From Gemmatimonadota bacterium (lineage in GTDB: Bacteria > Latescibacterota > UBA2968 > GCA-2709665): a stretch of 40,604 bases of DNA. Of the stretch, positions 27,828 to 36,540 are shown one piece after another (the first letter of the stretch is position 1; every line of letters begins with the position of its first letter). Made by a program: the position numbers and the translations under genes. The stretch spans positions 1 to 40,604 of the forward strand of contig PAQK01000001.1 in the NCBI GenBank assembly GCA_002709665.1, given 5' to 3'. The notes below the pieces were generated by a model. It saw nothing but the letters and a program-made list of their open reading frames with translations, was not told where the DNA came from and searched no databases.

Positions 27828-28316
27828 CTATTCATCTATGACGCGTTTGAATTCATTTGTTAGAAAGCATGCCCACGGTTTCCCATGTCCGGCCAATTCA
27901 AAGGTTTCGTGGAATTCGTCCTCATCTAGAATTTCATAGATTGTACTGGCGGACCATTCAGGACCAATATTCTCAATGGCCTCAGAGATAAACTCCTTTC
28001 GCCGTTCCAGGGGGTCACCCTGTAGGACATATTGATTCACAAACCCTTCCACGTGAAATTCGCGAAATAAATATTTCTTGCGCAACACATCGAAACTGAA
28101 GATCCCGAGTTCTTCATGGACTTCACCCTCTGGGGTTCTTTCTTGAGGAGGATAGACCGAACGATCATAAACCTGAATGAACTGGTCCTGTAGGATGAAC
28201 CTATACTCGCGTTTGATTTGGCCGGGTTTTCATTCACCGCTGCTCTGCCACCTCCCCAGAAAATATTGGAAGGGCAACCAGGGATCTGATGCTGAAGACT
28301 CTTTTTCATTCGTCAT
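27828..28316 (-). pseudogene. Small beta-barrel-like protein gene with one in-frame TGA
   Basis: From ATG 28316 a single frame runs 162 codons to TGA at 27828, interrupted only by TGA at codon 29 (28232-28230). Upstream reads DPWLPFQYFLGRWQSSGE; downstream reads KPGQIKREYRFILQD, GEVHEELGIFSFD and FREFHVEGFVNQYVL. The whole resembles FABP/nitrobindin-like small beta-barrel (DUF1579-like) proteins, in which a Gly would be expected near the stop. TGA is an ordinary stop elsewhere in the window, so this is a nonsense mutation or a sequencing error. Confidence 0.6.
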
Positions 28317-28448
28317 ATCCTAATCCCCGACACAAATGGGTGTGGATTGTCTTTGCCTGGAATCCGGCCTCGCCTCAGACTTCACCAACACAGGCTGTCT
28401 AACGGTGCAGTTATTTTGGCACCCTCTCGAGCGTTGGTGTCGCTGTTG

Positions 28449-29534
28449 TCATCTGGGCCATCTCGCTTGAAGACCGGGGAACTCGGGGAATCTGGTGTGC
28501 GGTTCCTTCTGGTACCAGTACGCAACTGACGCGATGTCGTCGGCCAGAGGCTGAAACCTGCCGTTTGGCCACCATCCAAGTGCCTGGATCGTCACACGGA
28601 GATCCTTACGGAAACAAATTGGATCCATAATGTGCCAGCGATAGAGGCTCCATTTTGGCGGACCATTTTCTCTGCGACCATCGAGTGTCGTCCCACAATA
28701 TGCCGTGGTGTACACCTCCGGAAAGCCATTGCTTCCGCAAAAATAGTCCTCTGTTCCCGTCCCACAGATTGTTGGAAATTCCGTGTCTCCATCCATGTAG
28801 AATTTGATTTCACCTTCCCCAAACCAACTATCGGACAGCTGCGTCCAGGCCAGGAACGTACCGACATAGCGGCCTTGTCCCTTGATGGCGTCCAAAATCA
28901 CGTAGTCCGGATTCGCACGGTCAGTAACAGCGCGTCGCCACTGGGCGTGGAAGTAGCCTGCGTTTTCGGCAACATCGGTCTCTGCATAGGTGATCTGAAA
29001 TGCCAGGTTGGTCATGTCCTTGTCGGACTCATTCGTGAGCGTCACTCTGGCATGTCGCCTGAAAGGCATTGGCCAATAGCAGTTGAGGCTGGCCTCGGGG
29101 ACCACCACAACAGCCAGTGAATTGACACGAGAGACAATGTCGTGCCCAACGGCGAAAAAGTCGGTCATAGGCACTTCGATGGAGGGAGTCTCCTCTCCGT
29201 CCCAGTAGAAACGGAGGACATATGAGCGACCTTCGCCCGGCTCTTTCAGGTGGGTTGCCATCCAGATATGCTGAATAACTCCAGGGCCATCGACATCCAT
29301 CAGGGTTACTGTCTCGCCCGCCTTCGGTTTGAAGAACGGGTTCACCTTCCACCCTTGACCTAAATCGATGGCACGGTTCGAGAAGGGAAGATTCGGGTCC
29401 TGGGGATCTGGAACCGCCATGCCACCTTTCCCTTTTTCACCAGTTGGATTTTCTGCGGATATAGAACGGGTCACGGCGTTTGTGAGTATTGGCAGCGTTC
29501 CTAGACCGAAACCCAGGCCTGCAAAGTCGTTCAT
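28449..29534 (-). CDS. GH172 (DUF2961) alpha-furanosidase-like enzyme
   Basis: A 361-residue protein of the DUF2961 family, now GH172, whose members act on alpha-D-fructofuranosides or alpha-D-arabinofuranosides and include difructose anhydride enzymes. Diagnostic blocks are GPGVIQHIWM, the N-terminal RSISAENPTGEKGKGG, SWFGEGEIKFYMDGD (residues 236-250) and GTGTEDYF (258-265). The two Glu-containing blocks hold the expected catalytic acids. The length is slightly short but complete. ATG 29534 has GGAAGAG upstream. No signal peptide is present. Together with GH127 it suggests furanose side chains on the target glycan. Confidence 0.9.
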   Translation of the reverse strand: MNDFAGLGFGLGTLPILTNAVTRSISAENPTGEKGKGGMAVPDPQDPNLPFSNRAIDLGQGWKVNPFFKPKAGETVTLMDVDGPGVIQHIWMATHLKEPGEGRSYVLRFYWDGEETPSIEVPMTDFFAVGHDIVSRVNSLAVVVVPEASLNCYWPMPFRRHARVTLTNESDKDMTNLAFQITYAETDVAENAGYFHAQWRRAVTDRANPDYVILDAIKGQGRYVGTFLAWTQLSDSWFGEGEIKFYMDGDTEFPTICGTGTEDYFCGSNGFPEVYTTAYCGTTLDGRRENGPPKWSLYRWHIMDPICFRKDLRVTIQALGWWPNGRFQPLADDIASVAYWYQKEPHTRFPEFPGLQARWPR

Positions 29535-29588
29535 CTCTTCCTTCTCCCTTCCTGTGAACCATCTTTACCTTACAGACCAGATCCCACC

Positions 29589-30665
29589 TCAAGCTCCGCC
29601 GTAGACTGCCTGAATCATTGCATTGATATAGCCAAAGCAGTACGAATATGACTGATAGTAACCCTTCGGATCATCCTCAGTGCGTGGCACATGGTCGGGA
29701 TCAATACCGTAACAGTAGCCTGTATCTTTAAGGGCTTTTAGCACCCTGTAGAAATCCATATCCCCTTCGTCGGGCAGGGCCTCACGGAAGCTGTACCGTC
29801 CGCCAAGAAGGTTACGATAGTGAACCAGGAATATCGTATTCCGGCTGCCGAAGTATTCTATGAAAGTGAAGATCTCATTGGCCGAATCTTCGAGCATCTC
29901 AGCGATGGATCCAACGCAAAAATTCCATCCGTGATACGAACTACGCTGAATTTCGATGAATCGTTTCATGCCCTCAAAGTCATTCAGGACCTTGTCCACT
30001 CCCTTATAACCTGCGGGAGTTGCAGGATCCTCCTGTGAATTGCCCAACCGAACCTTGAATTCCTCTGCGACAGGAATGATACGTTCGAGCAGATACTCTA
30101 TTCTTTCCCAGTGCATTTCTGCCGTAACACGACCTGCCTCGGACAACTGCGCCTGTTCCTCTGCCGAAATTTTGTCAAGGCGAAAAGCCGTGTAGACGTA
30201 CCCTCCGCGGCCCACTTCTCGTTCGGTACGGTCGATGGGCAGTACGCACGTGTTATAGCGAAGAGAATCGATGCCGGCTCTAGAAGCAGTTCGAATCATT
30301 TCGCAAACAAGGTCGATCTCTCTGTCTCGCTCCGGGCTTTTCCCGTAGTAAATGATGTTGGGAAACTCCGAATAAATCGGCAGCAAGCTCATGTCCAATG
30401 TCATCCCGTGTGCTTCGTGATGCTCACGCTCACGAATCAACTCGTCGAGATCCCAACCTTTATCCGCGTGGAAGGGAAATGTGGCAGCCTTGTGGTGCAC
30501 GCCATTACGCTGCAGAAAACGAAGCTCGGCCTCGGTCGATCCAAAACCCTGTGTGCGAACATACATGCGACCTTCACTTCCCGATGGCTTCGAGGTGCCC
30601 CCAGCGGCAGAGGCGGCTTGCTCACCAGCTGCCAGACCTTTTTCGTATGACTCGATTTCCTTCAT
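29589..30665 (-). CDS. Mannonate dehydratase-like (UxuA family) enzyme
   Basis: A 358-residue protein with UxuA motifs. FCVGSIAEM supplies the metal-binding Cys, FLVHYRNL the His and neighbouring Arg, then REALPDEGDMDFYRVLKAL, and YGIDPDHVP near the C-terminus supplies a metal His. In the hexuronate pathway UxuA converts mannonate to 2-keto-3-deoxygluconate. The N-terminal 35 residues are low-complexity (Gly/Ala/Ser) and not part of the fold. ATG 30665 has AAAGGA upstream. GH172 is 54 bases downstream. A shorter relative ends the plus-strand series (21651-22586). No kdgK or kdgA aldolase is present in the window. Confidence 0.85.
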   Translation of the reverse strand: MKEIESYEKGLAAGEQAASAAGGTSKPSGSEGRMYVRTQGFGSTEAELRFLQRNGVHHKAATFPFHADKGWDLDELIREREHHEAHGMTLDMSLLPIYSEFPNIIYYGKSPERDREIDLVCEMIRTASRAGIDSLRYNTCVLPIDRTEREVGRGGYVYTAFRLDKISAEEQAQLSEAGRVTAEMHWERIEYLLERIIPVAEEFKVRLGNSQEDPATPAGYKGVDKVLNDFEGMKRFIEIQRSSYHGWNFCVGSIAEMLEDSANEIFTFIEYFGSRNTIFLVHYRNLLGGRYSFREALPDEGDMDFYRVLKALKDTGYCYGIDPDHVPRTEDDPKGYYQSYSYCFGYINAMIQAVYGGA

Positions 30666-30786
30666 GTGATTCCTTTCTTTGATTAGACGTTGCTATTGTG
30701 CAACAGTCGACGCACAATCCGACCCAGAATCGGTCCCGAATCTACCCAAGATTCCCGGGCAAAAACCTAGGTCTGCAGGACCTTAG

Positions 30787-30987
30787 TTAGCCTGTGCCCT
30801 CAGTGTCCTTGAAAATGACTTCCTCGTGTGATCGTTGAGACAGGAGTGGCGTTATCAATGCTACCTGTCTAAAGTGCTTTATGTATGCCGCTGCCGCAGA
30901 ATCTTCGTCTCCAGAATCCAGGGCGCACTTCACAGAGACGAGCGAGGGAGCGGTCAAATCGAGCAAACGTAGGAATGCGGTCAGGAG
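30787..30987 (-). pseudogene. Remnant of a heparinase II/III N-terminus
   Basis: A short frame in the 431-base gap 30666-31096 reads LLDLTAPSLVSVKCALDSG, followed by AAAAYIKHFRQ. This matches the pattern that opens many heparinase II/III and alginate-lyase-like proteins (LDLxRPxLxxVKxALxxGD...AAxxAYxxHFRxR). It then runs into TAA at 30787-30789, with no start codon and no catalytic domain. I see nothing else in the gap except a short GTTGC/GCAAC hairpin at 30689-30704. Confidence 0.38.
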
Positions 30988-31096
30988 TTATGAATGTTTC
31001 CACCGACACCCTGGGTGGTATCAATTCTCTCGACGCATCTGCCATTGGTGATTCCGCTCCTGAATGGCCAAGCGGGACGTCTCTCGATCTACACGT

Positions 31097-31807
31097 TTAA
31101 ACGAACTTGATTGTACCAAAACACTCAGGCACGTGAAACTGCGGCATTGGGCGATTGACAGGTGACCAGGTGAGCCAATGCGGATGAGAGGTCCCATCTC
31201 CACATTTGTAGAGATTTGCTTTCCAGTTGACACCAGTTGAAGGATTGGCGGAATCCGGACAATATTTCCTGATCACCTCAAATGGCATACGGTATTCCAA
31301 CGTCCACGTTGTGGGTTCCTCGATTTCCGGGTCCACTATGTTAGGCAATGTGTGAGCGATCTCGAGCTTCTCAGCATCTTCAGCGGCAATTTGGACTGCC
31401 TTGTCCTGGTCGCCCTCCGGTTGCCAATGGAAGAGCATCATCCCCCCGCAATTGACCTCTATATTGAAATAGGCTAGCCCGAGATGAGAACCAGGTGTGA
31501 AGAAAAACTCCACACAGCTGTCTCTGCAGACCGGATCCTGATATTTTTTCGCAAGTGCCCTAACGTAGCGGTCATCGACGTGATAGATGATGTAAACCGC
31601 TTTGTCATCCCAAGCAAGCTTAGCCAACACCCTGGGTCGATGTTCCGGCTCTTGACCCATATGGTGCTCGAAGGTCAGTGGCTCGACTTTATTCCAGGCC
31701 GGCTTGTCCCAGTTTGCGTCCATCTGAATAGGTTCGGATAGCCTTGCTACACAATACTCCAGTGGTTCTGTGTCCATTCCTGATTCCTCCATTGTATCAT
31801 CCAACAC
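31097..31807 (-). CDS. Single-domain CBM9-like carbohydrate-binding protein (copy 2)
   Basis: A 236-residue paralogue of the plus-strand CBM9-like protein. Shared blocks are RDSCVEFFFTP, YFNIEVNCGG, KLEIAHTLPNIVD, TWTLEYRMPFEVI and WKANLYKCGDGTSHPHWLTW. It likewise has no catalytic domain or signal peptide. The most likely start is an ATG near 31807 or 31774, and the first 11 residues are not conserved with copy 1. It lies between the nucleotidyltransferase gene and the heparinase remnant. Confidence 0.82.
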   Translation of the reverse strand: MLDDTMEESGMDTEPLEYCVARLSEPIQMDANWDKPAWNKVEPLTFEHHMGQEPEHRPRVLAKLAWDDKAVYIIYHVDDRYVRALAKKYQDPVCRDSCVEFFFTPGSHLGLAYFNIEVNCGGMMLFHWQPEGDQDKAVQIAAEDAEKLEIAHTLPNIVDPEIEEPTTWTLEYRMPFEVIRKYCPDSANPSTGVNWKANLYKCGDGTSHPHWLTWSPVNRPMPQFHVPECFGTIKFV

Positions 31808-31946
31808 CTGTCGGGCAGAAAACGGGATTGAACCCTCTCAAACCGCACGAATCGGTTCTCAGGTGGCGTCCCCCTTTCGCTCGCTTGTACCCCGCGGTAC
31901 CCAAACGTCTTTTACAACAGAATCGCTTTGGATCAGCATGTGTAGT

Positions 31947-32718
31947 TCATCGATATAGATGTATAACCTGATCAACTTTTGTCTTTACATCGGAAACAGT
32001 GTTCCGGAGAAGATACAGGTCTTCGAGTCGGTCCGAAATCCTCCTGGGTTTACGTTGGAATCCGTCCATCTCGATTCGTGTTCGCTTAGGCTTCACCATC
32101 ATCCTGTCGTTGAGCAGGTAAACTATCCTCAACATTCCCATGACCGATTCGTTGAGAACACGATTGACCATAATCCAATCGCCTCGCTCTGCAAGTTGCA
32201 GCAGATTTCCTCCACGAAAGTAGAAGTTGAGCGATCCCATGACATTGGCGATCGTCCCTCGCTTCATTGCGGCAGGTACCCTCTCACACTTCCTACGCCA
32301 CGTTGCGAACGCATCTTTATCACCATGGAGGACCTTTCCATTCACGATGTATCTGGACAGTTCACCATATTCCTCGTAGGATACATCTGGATATTCTTCG
32401 ACCAAGCCTGCGATCCTGTCCCTAGAGGTGAACATCACTCCAGCTGGAATATCATCGATTTGGTGATTCGCGCCGAAATGGAATTCGCCGTGCAGAAACT
32501 TGCAGACTGATATTTTACCAAGACAGGCGGCGATGTCCTTCTCCAGCGGTTCATTCCGGTAAACCACCTGGATATCAATGTCTGAAAACTCATCCGCTGT
32601 ACCGTCAGCCACCGAGCCAATGAGAAGCACATATCGGGTCTCTGCCAACTTGGACATAGAACAGCGGCCACCTTCAGCGCCCTCTGGTAGTGTGCTTTGC
32701 TCAGTGCCGTTCTATCTT
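31947..32718 (-). pseudogene. Nucleotidyltransferase-fold gene with damaged 5' end
   Basis: The main frame (31947-32657, 236 aa from ATG 32657) contains LIGSVADGTADEFSDIDIQ, the GS motif (residues 14-15) and D26-x-D28 of the pol-beta/kanamycin nucleotidyltransferase superfamily, with an all-helical C-terminal half. The helix expected before this motif (ALSKAHYQRALKVAAVL) lies just upstream in a different frame, one base out, and would begin with ACG instead of ATG at about 32714-32718. The gene is therefore probably frameshifted near 32655, although a shortened protein starting at 32657 may still be made. Substrate unknown. Confidence 0.55.
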
Positions 32719-32754
32719 GGCCTCGTCCGTGGTCTTACAGGACATATCGTGATG

Positions 32755-34539
32755 CTACTTGATCCTGAAGGAATAGGACAGCCGTCCACTGGAAGGCTTG
32801 ACAAATGCCTCCACGGCAAAATGGTGAATCGTAATCGGTTCGGCACTTTCCCTCTTGTTGGGAATCAGATCGACATACTCACCCAGAGACAACTTGAATG
32901 GTCCGTCTGAATCAACTTCAACAGTAAGGGTTGTGTCTCCGGATTTTATGGTGATCGTCTTCTCACCTGGAGTGATCTCGCCGCTGCAGTGGAATTGACT
33001 CCGAATCTCCAGTTCCTCATTCACTGAAAACCGATCAACTATCAGCAATCTATCCGGACGCTCAAACGTGAATGACCGTTGGAAATATTCAAGGGAATCA
33101 TTTCCATACGGTTCAGTCAGGTCGACCACCAGAGTCTCCGTATCTCCGCCCAACTCGACAACCTCGATCGCTCCCTCTCGTGGACGATCTGTCAGTTGTC
33201 CTTTTCCATCGATAAGTGGCAGATTGTGCGCATTGGTTTCCCTGAAGCGCCAGTCATCGGGACCATATCTGGGAATGCCGAACTCCCGGATGATCGTCTC
33301 ACCACAAGCGTGCAAAACGAATGTCCCTACATCCGCATGTCCGTGAGGAGCCACCGTTTTCCCGACCTTCACGGGAACAATCATAGCCTCCGGATCAGCA
33401 ACATCTGTCCTGAAGATCGTCCACCCCACCTCCGGAAAATGGACAGACTGTTCTGCGAATTGGGTGGGAACCGGCTCTACATCCACCGGCCACCAGAGCA
33501 ATCGAAAAATGTCTAGCTGATTCGTCTTGTAGAATGGCTCCAGTGTCTTGAAGTACCACAGGTGTCTGCCGTCCTTTTGTTCCTGAGCCAATTTCAAATG
33601 TGCGGGTGTGATCCAGGGCATCGAGTAGCTGTCGCCGAAACTGATCCAACGATCCGGAGGCAACAGACCGTGCAACGGAAACTCTCCGATATCCGCCATG
33701 GAAGGATGTCTGAAGAAATCAATCGCACCGCCGGTTACCGAACGCAGGACGTGTGCAAAAGTCATTGCAAGACCGGTGCCGTACTCCCAGTAGGTAAGCC
33801 CTTCCACCCACGCCCCATTGTTGCCGAATTCATCCAGAAATCTCCAGGTCGCGCGTGCACACTTATCTGCCAGATCGAAATAGACATCCGATTCCTGATG
33901 CCCATTCGCGGCGAATGCCAAAGCCGCCGTGCCCACTCCCGTGCAACAAACCGCACACCAATTGCTGTTGTAGTGAGTCGTCCATCTGGGAGAAAAGTCA
34001 TTCGAAAGTTCCGAGAGACCACGCCACCAGCAATGGCTCTCTATCTCGACACGCTGACTATCGGAAAGACGGTCGTATAGAAAATCATAGACAATGGCCA
34101 TACACATCAACGCCGTAGAAGACCGGAGATCCACCACCATCCAGGGCAATTGGGGATGAACCCAGCGCGGCCAGCTCATGAACTCGTGTGCAAGCTCGTA
34201 GGTGGCCTCAACAAGACTCGGGTCTTCCTCAACCACTGCAGCAAGCGCGGCATTGGTCAGCAGGCAGATTCTCTTTTGGTCTGTTTCTATCCAGGCATCG
34301 AATTGGGGCTTGCCGTAGCGACTCAGATCACCCCTAGGGGCGGCCAATGATGATTTGTGTTCGAGGTGTTCTGCCAGACTCTCACGGATCTTATCGTACT
34401 CAAGGCCTGCATCTCCCGTACGACACTTCATTTGTAGCCCATCGACATCCTGCTTCTGAAAGAAGAGGAAGGGGTGATCGAGTCCAGGCGAAAACGCGTC
34501 TCTGAGAGGAGGAAAGTTATATGGTGTCTTTTGATTCAA
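32755..34539 (-). CDS. Heparinase II/III-family lyase-like protein (copy 2)
   Basis: A 594-residue protein with a helical toroid domain (about 1-330) containing HYNSNW (189-194) and WVEGLTYW, followed by a heparinase II/III beta domain starting near 365 with [18 protein letters not shown] (H398, H400, D402). These are the positions used for beta-elimination in the family. It lacks the zinc ribbon of copy 1 and a signal peptide. Translation starts at TTG 34539 with GGAAG upstream; no better ATG exists before the fold. The 326 bases upstream show no gene. It probably cleaves an uronate-containing oligosaccharide inside the cell. Confidence 0.85.
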   Translation of the reverse strand: MNQKTPYNFPPLRDAFSPGLDHPFLFFQKQDVDGLQMKCRTGDAGLEYDKIRESLAEHLEHKSSLAAPRGDLSRYGKPQFDAWIETDQKRICLLTNAALAAVVEEDPSLVEATYELAHEFMSWPRWVHPQLPWMVVDLRSSTALMCMAIVYDFLYDRLSDSQRVEIESHCWWRGLSELSNDFSPRWTTHYNSNWCAVCCTGVGTAALAFAANGHQESDVYFDLADKCARATWRFLDEFGNNGAWVEGLTYWEYGTGLAMTFAHVLRSVTGGAIDFFRHPSMADIGEFPLHGLLPPDRWISFGDSYSMPWITPAHLKLAQEQKDGRHLWYFKTLEPFYKTNQLDIFRLLWWPVDVEPVPTQFAEQSVHFPEVGWTIFRTDVADPEAMIVPVKVGKTVAPHGHADVGTFVLHACGETIIREFGIPRYGPDDWRFRETNAHNLPLIDGKGQLTDRPREGAIEVVELGGDTETLVVDLTEPYGNDSLEYFQRSFTFERPDRLLIVDRFSVNEELEIRSQFHCSGEITPGEKTITIKSGDTTLTVEVDSDGPFKLSLGEYVDLIPNKRESAEPITIHHFAVEAFVKPSSGRLSYSFRIK

Positions 34540-34865
34540 GTTCTCTTCCTTCGTCGTGTGAAAGTTGTCGGTGCAACTAAGCCCTTCGCAACCTCTGGGG
34601 GCTTGAACCTGAAACGCGTTCTACCGAGGTTGGTGTTTCACAGACAATCTTTTCAGGTTTTCCCCCATCTTCATACCTCCGTGGGTGAAACCGTGTTACC
34701 CGAGCGAATCGGACCGCAACTCTACAAGGATGAATCCTGGAAGACAAGATAAGACTGTTTTGGAGACTTTACAGGTAAGATTTGTCGAGAGGAGGGCAAA
34801 CACAATTCGGCTTTGTGCTTCTGGTCTGAGTCTGGCTCATACGGCCTTCCTTCAGGTCCACCTGT
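34540..34865. other. Intergenic gap with no recognisable gene
   Basis: I checked both strands. Short open frames here show no motif, and no strong hairpin or clear promoter was found apart from the RBS of the following lyase gene near 34550. Confidence 0.5.
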
Positions 34866-35240
34866 TCAATGCGTTCCTGTATCCCCCCAAATCTCTTTCA
34901 AACGCCGATCCCGACTGTAGTTCCATCGGTACACCCTATATCTCACAGGGTTGTTCTTGTAGAAATCCTGGCGATAGCTTTCATCACTCTTAATTGGATA
35001 AAAGGTTGATGCATCCAGAATTGGAGTAACGACCTTTTCGTCTGGAAACCGCTCCACTACCTTCCGCCTGGATCGCTCAGCCAATTCTCTTTCGGTATCG
35101 TTTGCAGCAAAAATGGCGCTTTGGTAGCTTGGTCCCTTGTCACAAAACTTACCGCTATCATCAAAGGGATCTATATGAACCCAAGAATACTCCAGGTGCC
35201 TCTCGTAACTGATATTATTCCTATCGCATGGAAAATTTAT
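34866..35240 (-). pseudogene. msrA: MsrA remnant lacking the catalytic N-terminus
   Basis: The frame carries the second half of peptide methionine sulfoxide reductase A: ISYERHLEYSWVHIDPFDDSG, KFCDKGPSYQSAIF, VVTPILDASTFYP and NPVRYRVYRW, ending RDRRLKEIWGD. Intact MsrA begins with a GCFW catalytic Cys motif about 80-100 residues earlier; that part is absent. The open frame continues upstream only into the 3' end of the ceramidase-like gene. Conserved positions are also drifting (H to R in the ESYRQDFY block). This is a truncated leftover, probably created by a deletion or rearrangement at about 35240-35281. Confidence 0.8.
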
Positions 35241-35280
35241 TTGCAGACTATTGTGTGATTTATCCAGTGCCACACGCTCC

Positions 35281-36513
35281 CTACTTCCCACCAACCATTC
35301 CCACCGCCGCGTCTACCAGCTTCTGTCCCGCTTCCCAGGTCATTGGCGCTGGAAGATCTGAGTTGAATTTGAAAGCTGATCTCACCTCGTAACCACCCAG
35401 GTCCCAACCAATCTTCGACGGGAAATAGCCCGCGTGGGCGTTTGCCTGGTTTACGAGCATTACTCTTTCGTTCGGCCAGCGCTCTCTCAACTCGATCCCC
35501 CAGGAGCCAAACAGCTGGCCTGGAAAACAGGCAAGGAACAGATCGCCAACGCAGATTCCCTGGACCTCGAGGTCGACCTCCATAACGATCTCCCCTCCCG
35601 ACGCTCGCATCTCCAACTGATCGCTTGCCCAAGCGGGTTCGTACCCTCCTCCTGTCTCAGCCAGCTCCTTCAGCTCTTCCTCAGTGGGAATTTCGTCCAG
35701 CGGCACTTTCACACGAACAGATTCTCCAGAAGTCCCGGACACTTCGCTGTAGGTCAGCCCCTCTCCAAGTGTCTGCGTAGTCCCGGCGATCCCCTCCCCG
35801 ATCTTCGCCACCTCTGCGAAATTTTGTTCAGGACGGTAGGGTCCCACATCTCCCAGGCACCCATTGAAGAAAGCGGCGACACCTCCCCAGGTGTCTTCCA
35901 ATTCCTCACACAGAACACCAGGGAAATCCGTGGACCAATAGAAATTCTTCCCGGTGAGAATCGTCGGGTGACACGCGTAATCGACCCAGGCCGCTACGGT
36001 CGCACCGGCCTTGTCCACAAACCTGGCAAGCCCCAGGGTCGAGTCGATCGGCTGACCTTCATTCCTCCTGTTGTGATGAAATTCCGGTTCCTGGACTTGA
36101 CCGTAGCCCAGCTTCACCGGCACCCGACTGTCCGCCGCCTGAGAAACAACCGATACGATCCCCTCGGTCACCGTGACCATATAATCTGGGTCCGGAAGCG
36201 CCGAGCGGAACTTTGTCGTCACAGGTCCCGAGTGGGTGTGTGTGGTCGCGATTAGAATTCGGTCCGGCGAGATCCCTGTCGCACCCTTGACCGCCTGACG
36301 GATATCCCGCGTGGTCTCATCGCTGAACCCTACCACGTCTACAACGACCATGGCAACGAGATCGCCGCCCTCGCCACACACAAAAGCCCTTGCCCAAAGC
36401 GGTAAGTGCGTGCCCACTGCCGGGTTGTCACGCCCTCCGTATCCGGCCATCTTCAATCCAGCAGGTGGTGTCACGTCCTGCTTCGCTGCCCCTAGCTTCA
36501 AACCTGTAGCCAT
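35281..36513 (-). CDS. Neutral/alkaline ceramidase N-terminal-domain-like protein (copy 2)
   Basis: A 410-residue relative of the plus-strand copy, again only the catalytic domain. It opens with LGAAKQDVTPPAGLKMAGYG, the normal start of neutral ceramidase domains. The catalytic block is TTHTHSGP (H92, H94, S95), and a second metal His is H182 in YACHPT. No signal peptide or C-terminal domain is present, so ceramide is not the obvious substrate. ATG 36513 has GGGAGG upstream. The GNAT gene lies 27 bases upstream on the same strand and is likely co-transcribed. Confidence 0.83.
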   Translation of the reverse strand: MATGLKLGAAKQDVTPPAGLKMAGYGGRDNPAVGTHLPLWARAFVCGEGGDLVAMVVVDVVGFSDETTRDIRQAVKGATGISPDRILIATTHTHSGPVTTKFRSALPDPDYMVTVTEGIVSVVSQAADSRVPVKLGYGQVQEPEFHHNRRNEGQPIDSTLGLARFVDKAGATVAAWVDYACHPTILTGKNFYWSTDFPGVLCEELEDTWGGVAAFFNGCLGDVGPYRPEQNFAEVAKIGEGIAGTTQTLGEGLTYSEVSGTSGESVRVKVPLDEIPTEEELKELAETGGGYEPAWASDQLEMRASGGEIVMEVDLEVQGICVGDLFLACFPGQLFGSWGIELRERWPNERVMLVNQANAHAGYFPSKIGWDLGGYEVRSAFKFNSDLPAPMTWEAGQKLVDAAVGMVGGK

Positions 36514-36540
36514 TGTTTCCTCCCTGATTGAGCCGCGGGA

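Noticed and set aside
2543-28316. Stop-codon reassignment as explanation of the in-frame TAG and TGA codons
   Set aside because: TAA, TAG and TGA all end intact genes in this window, and the broken genes also have frameshifts, so a changed genetic code is not needed.
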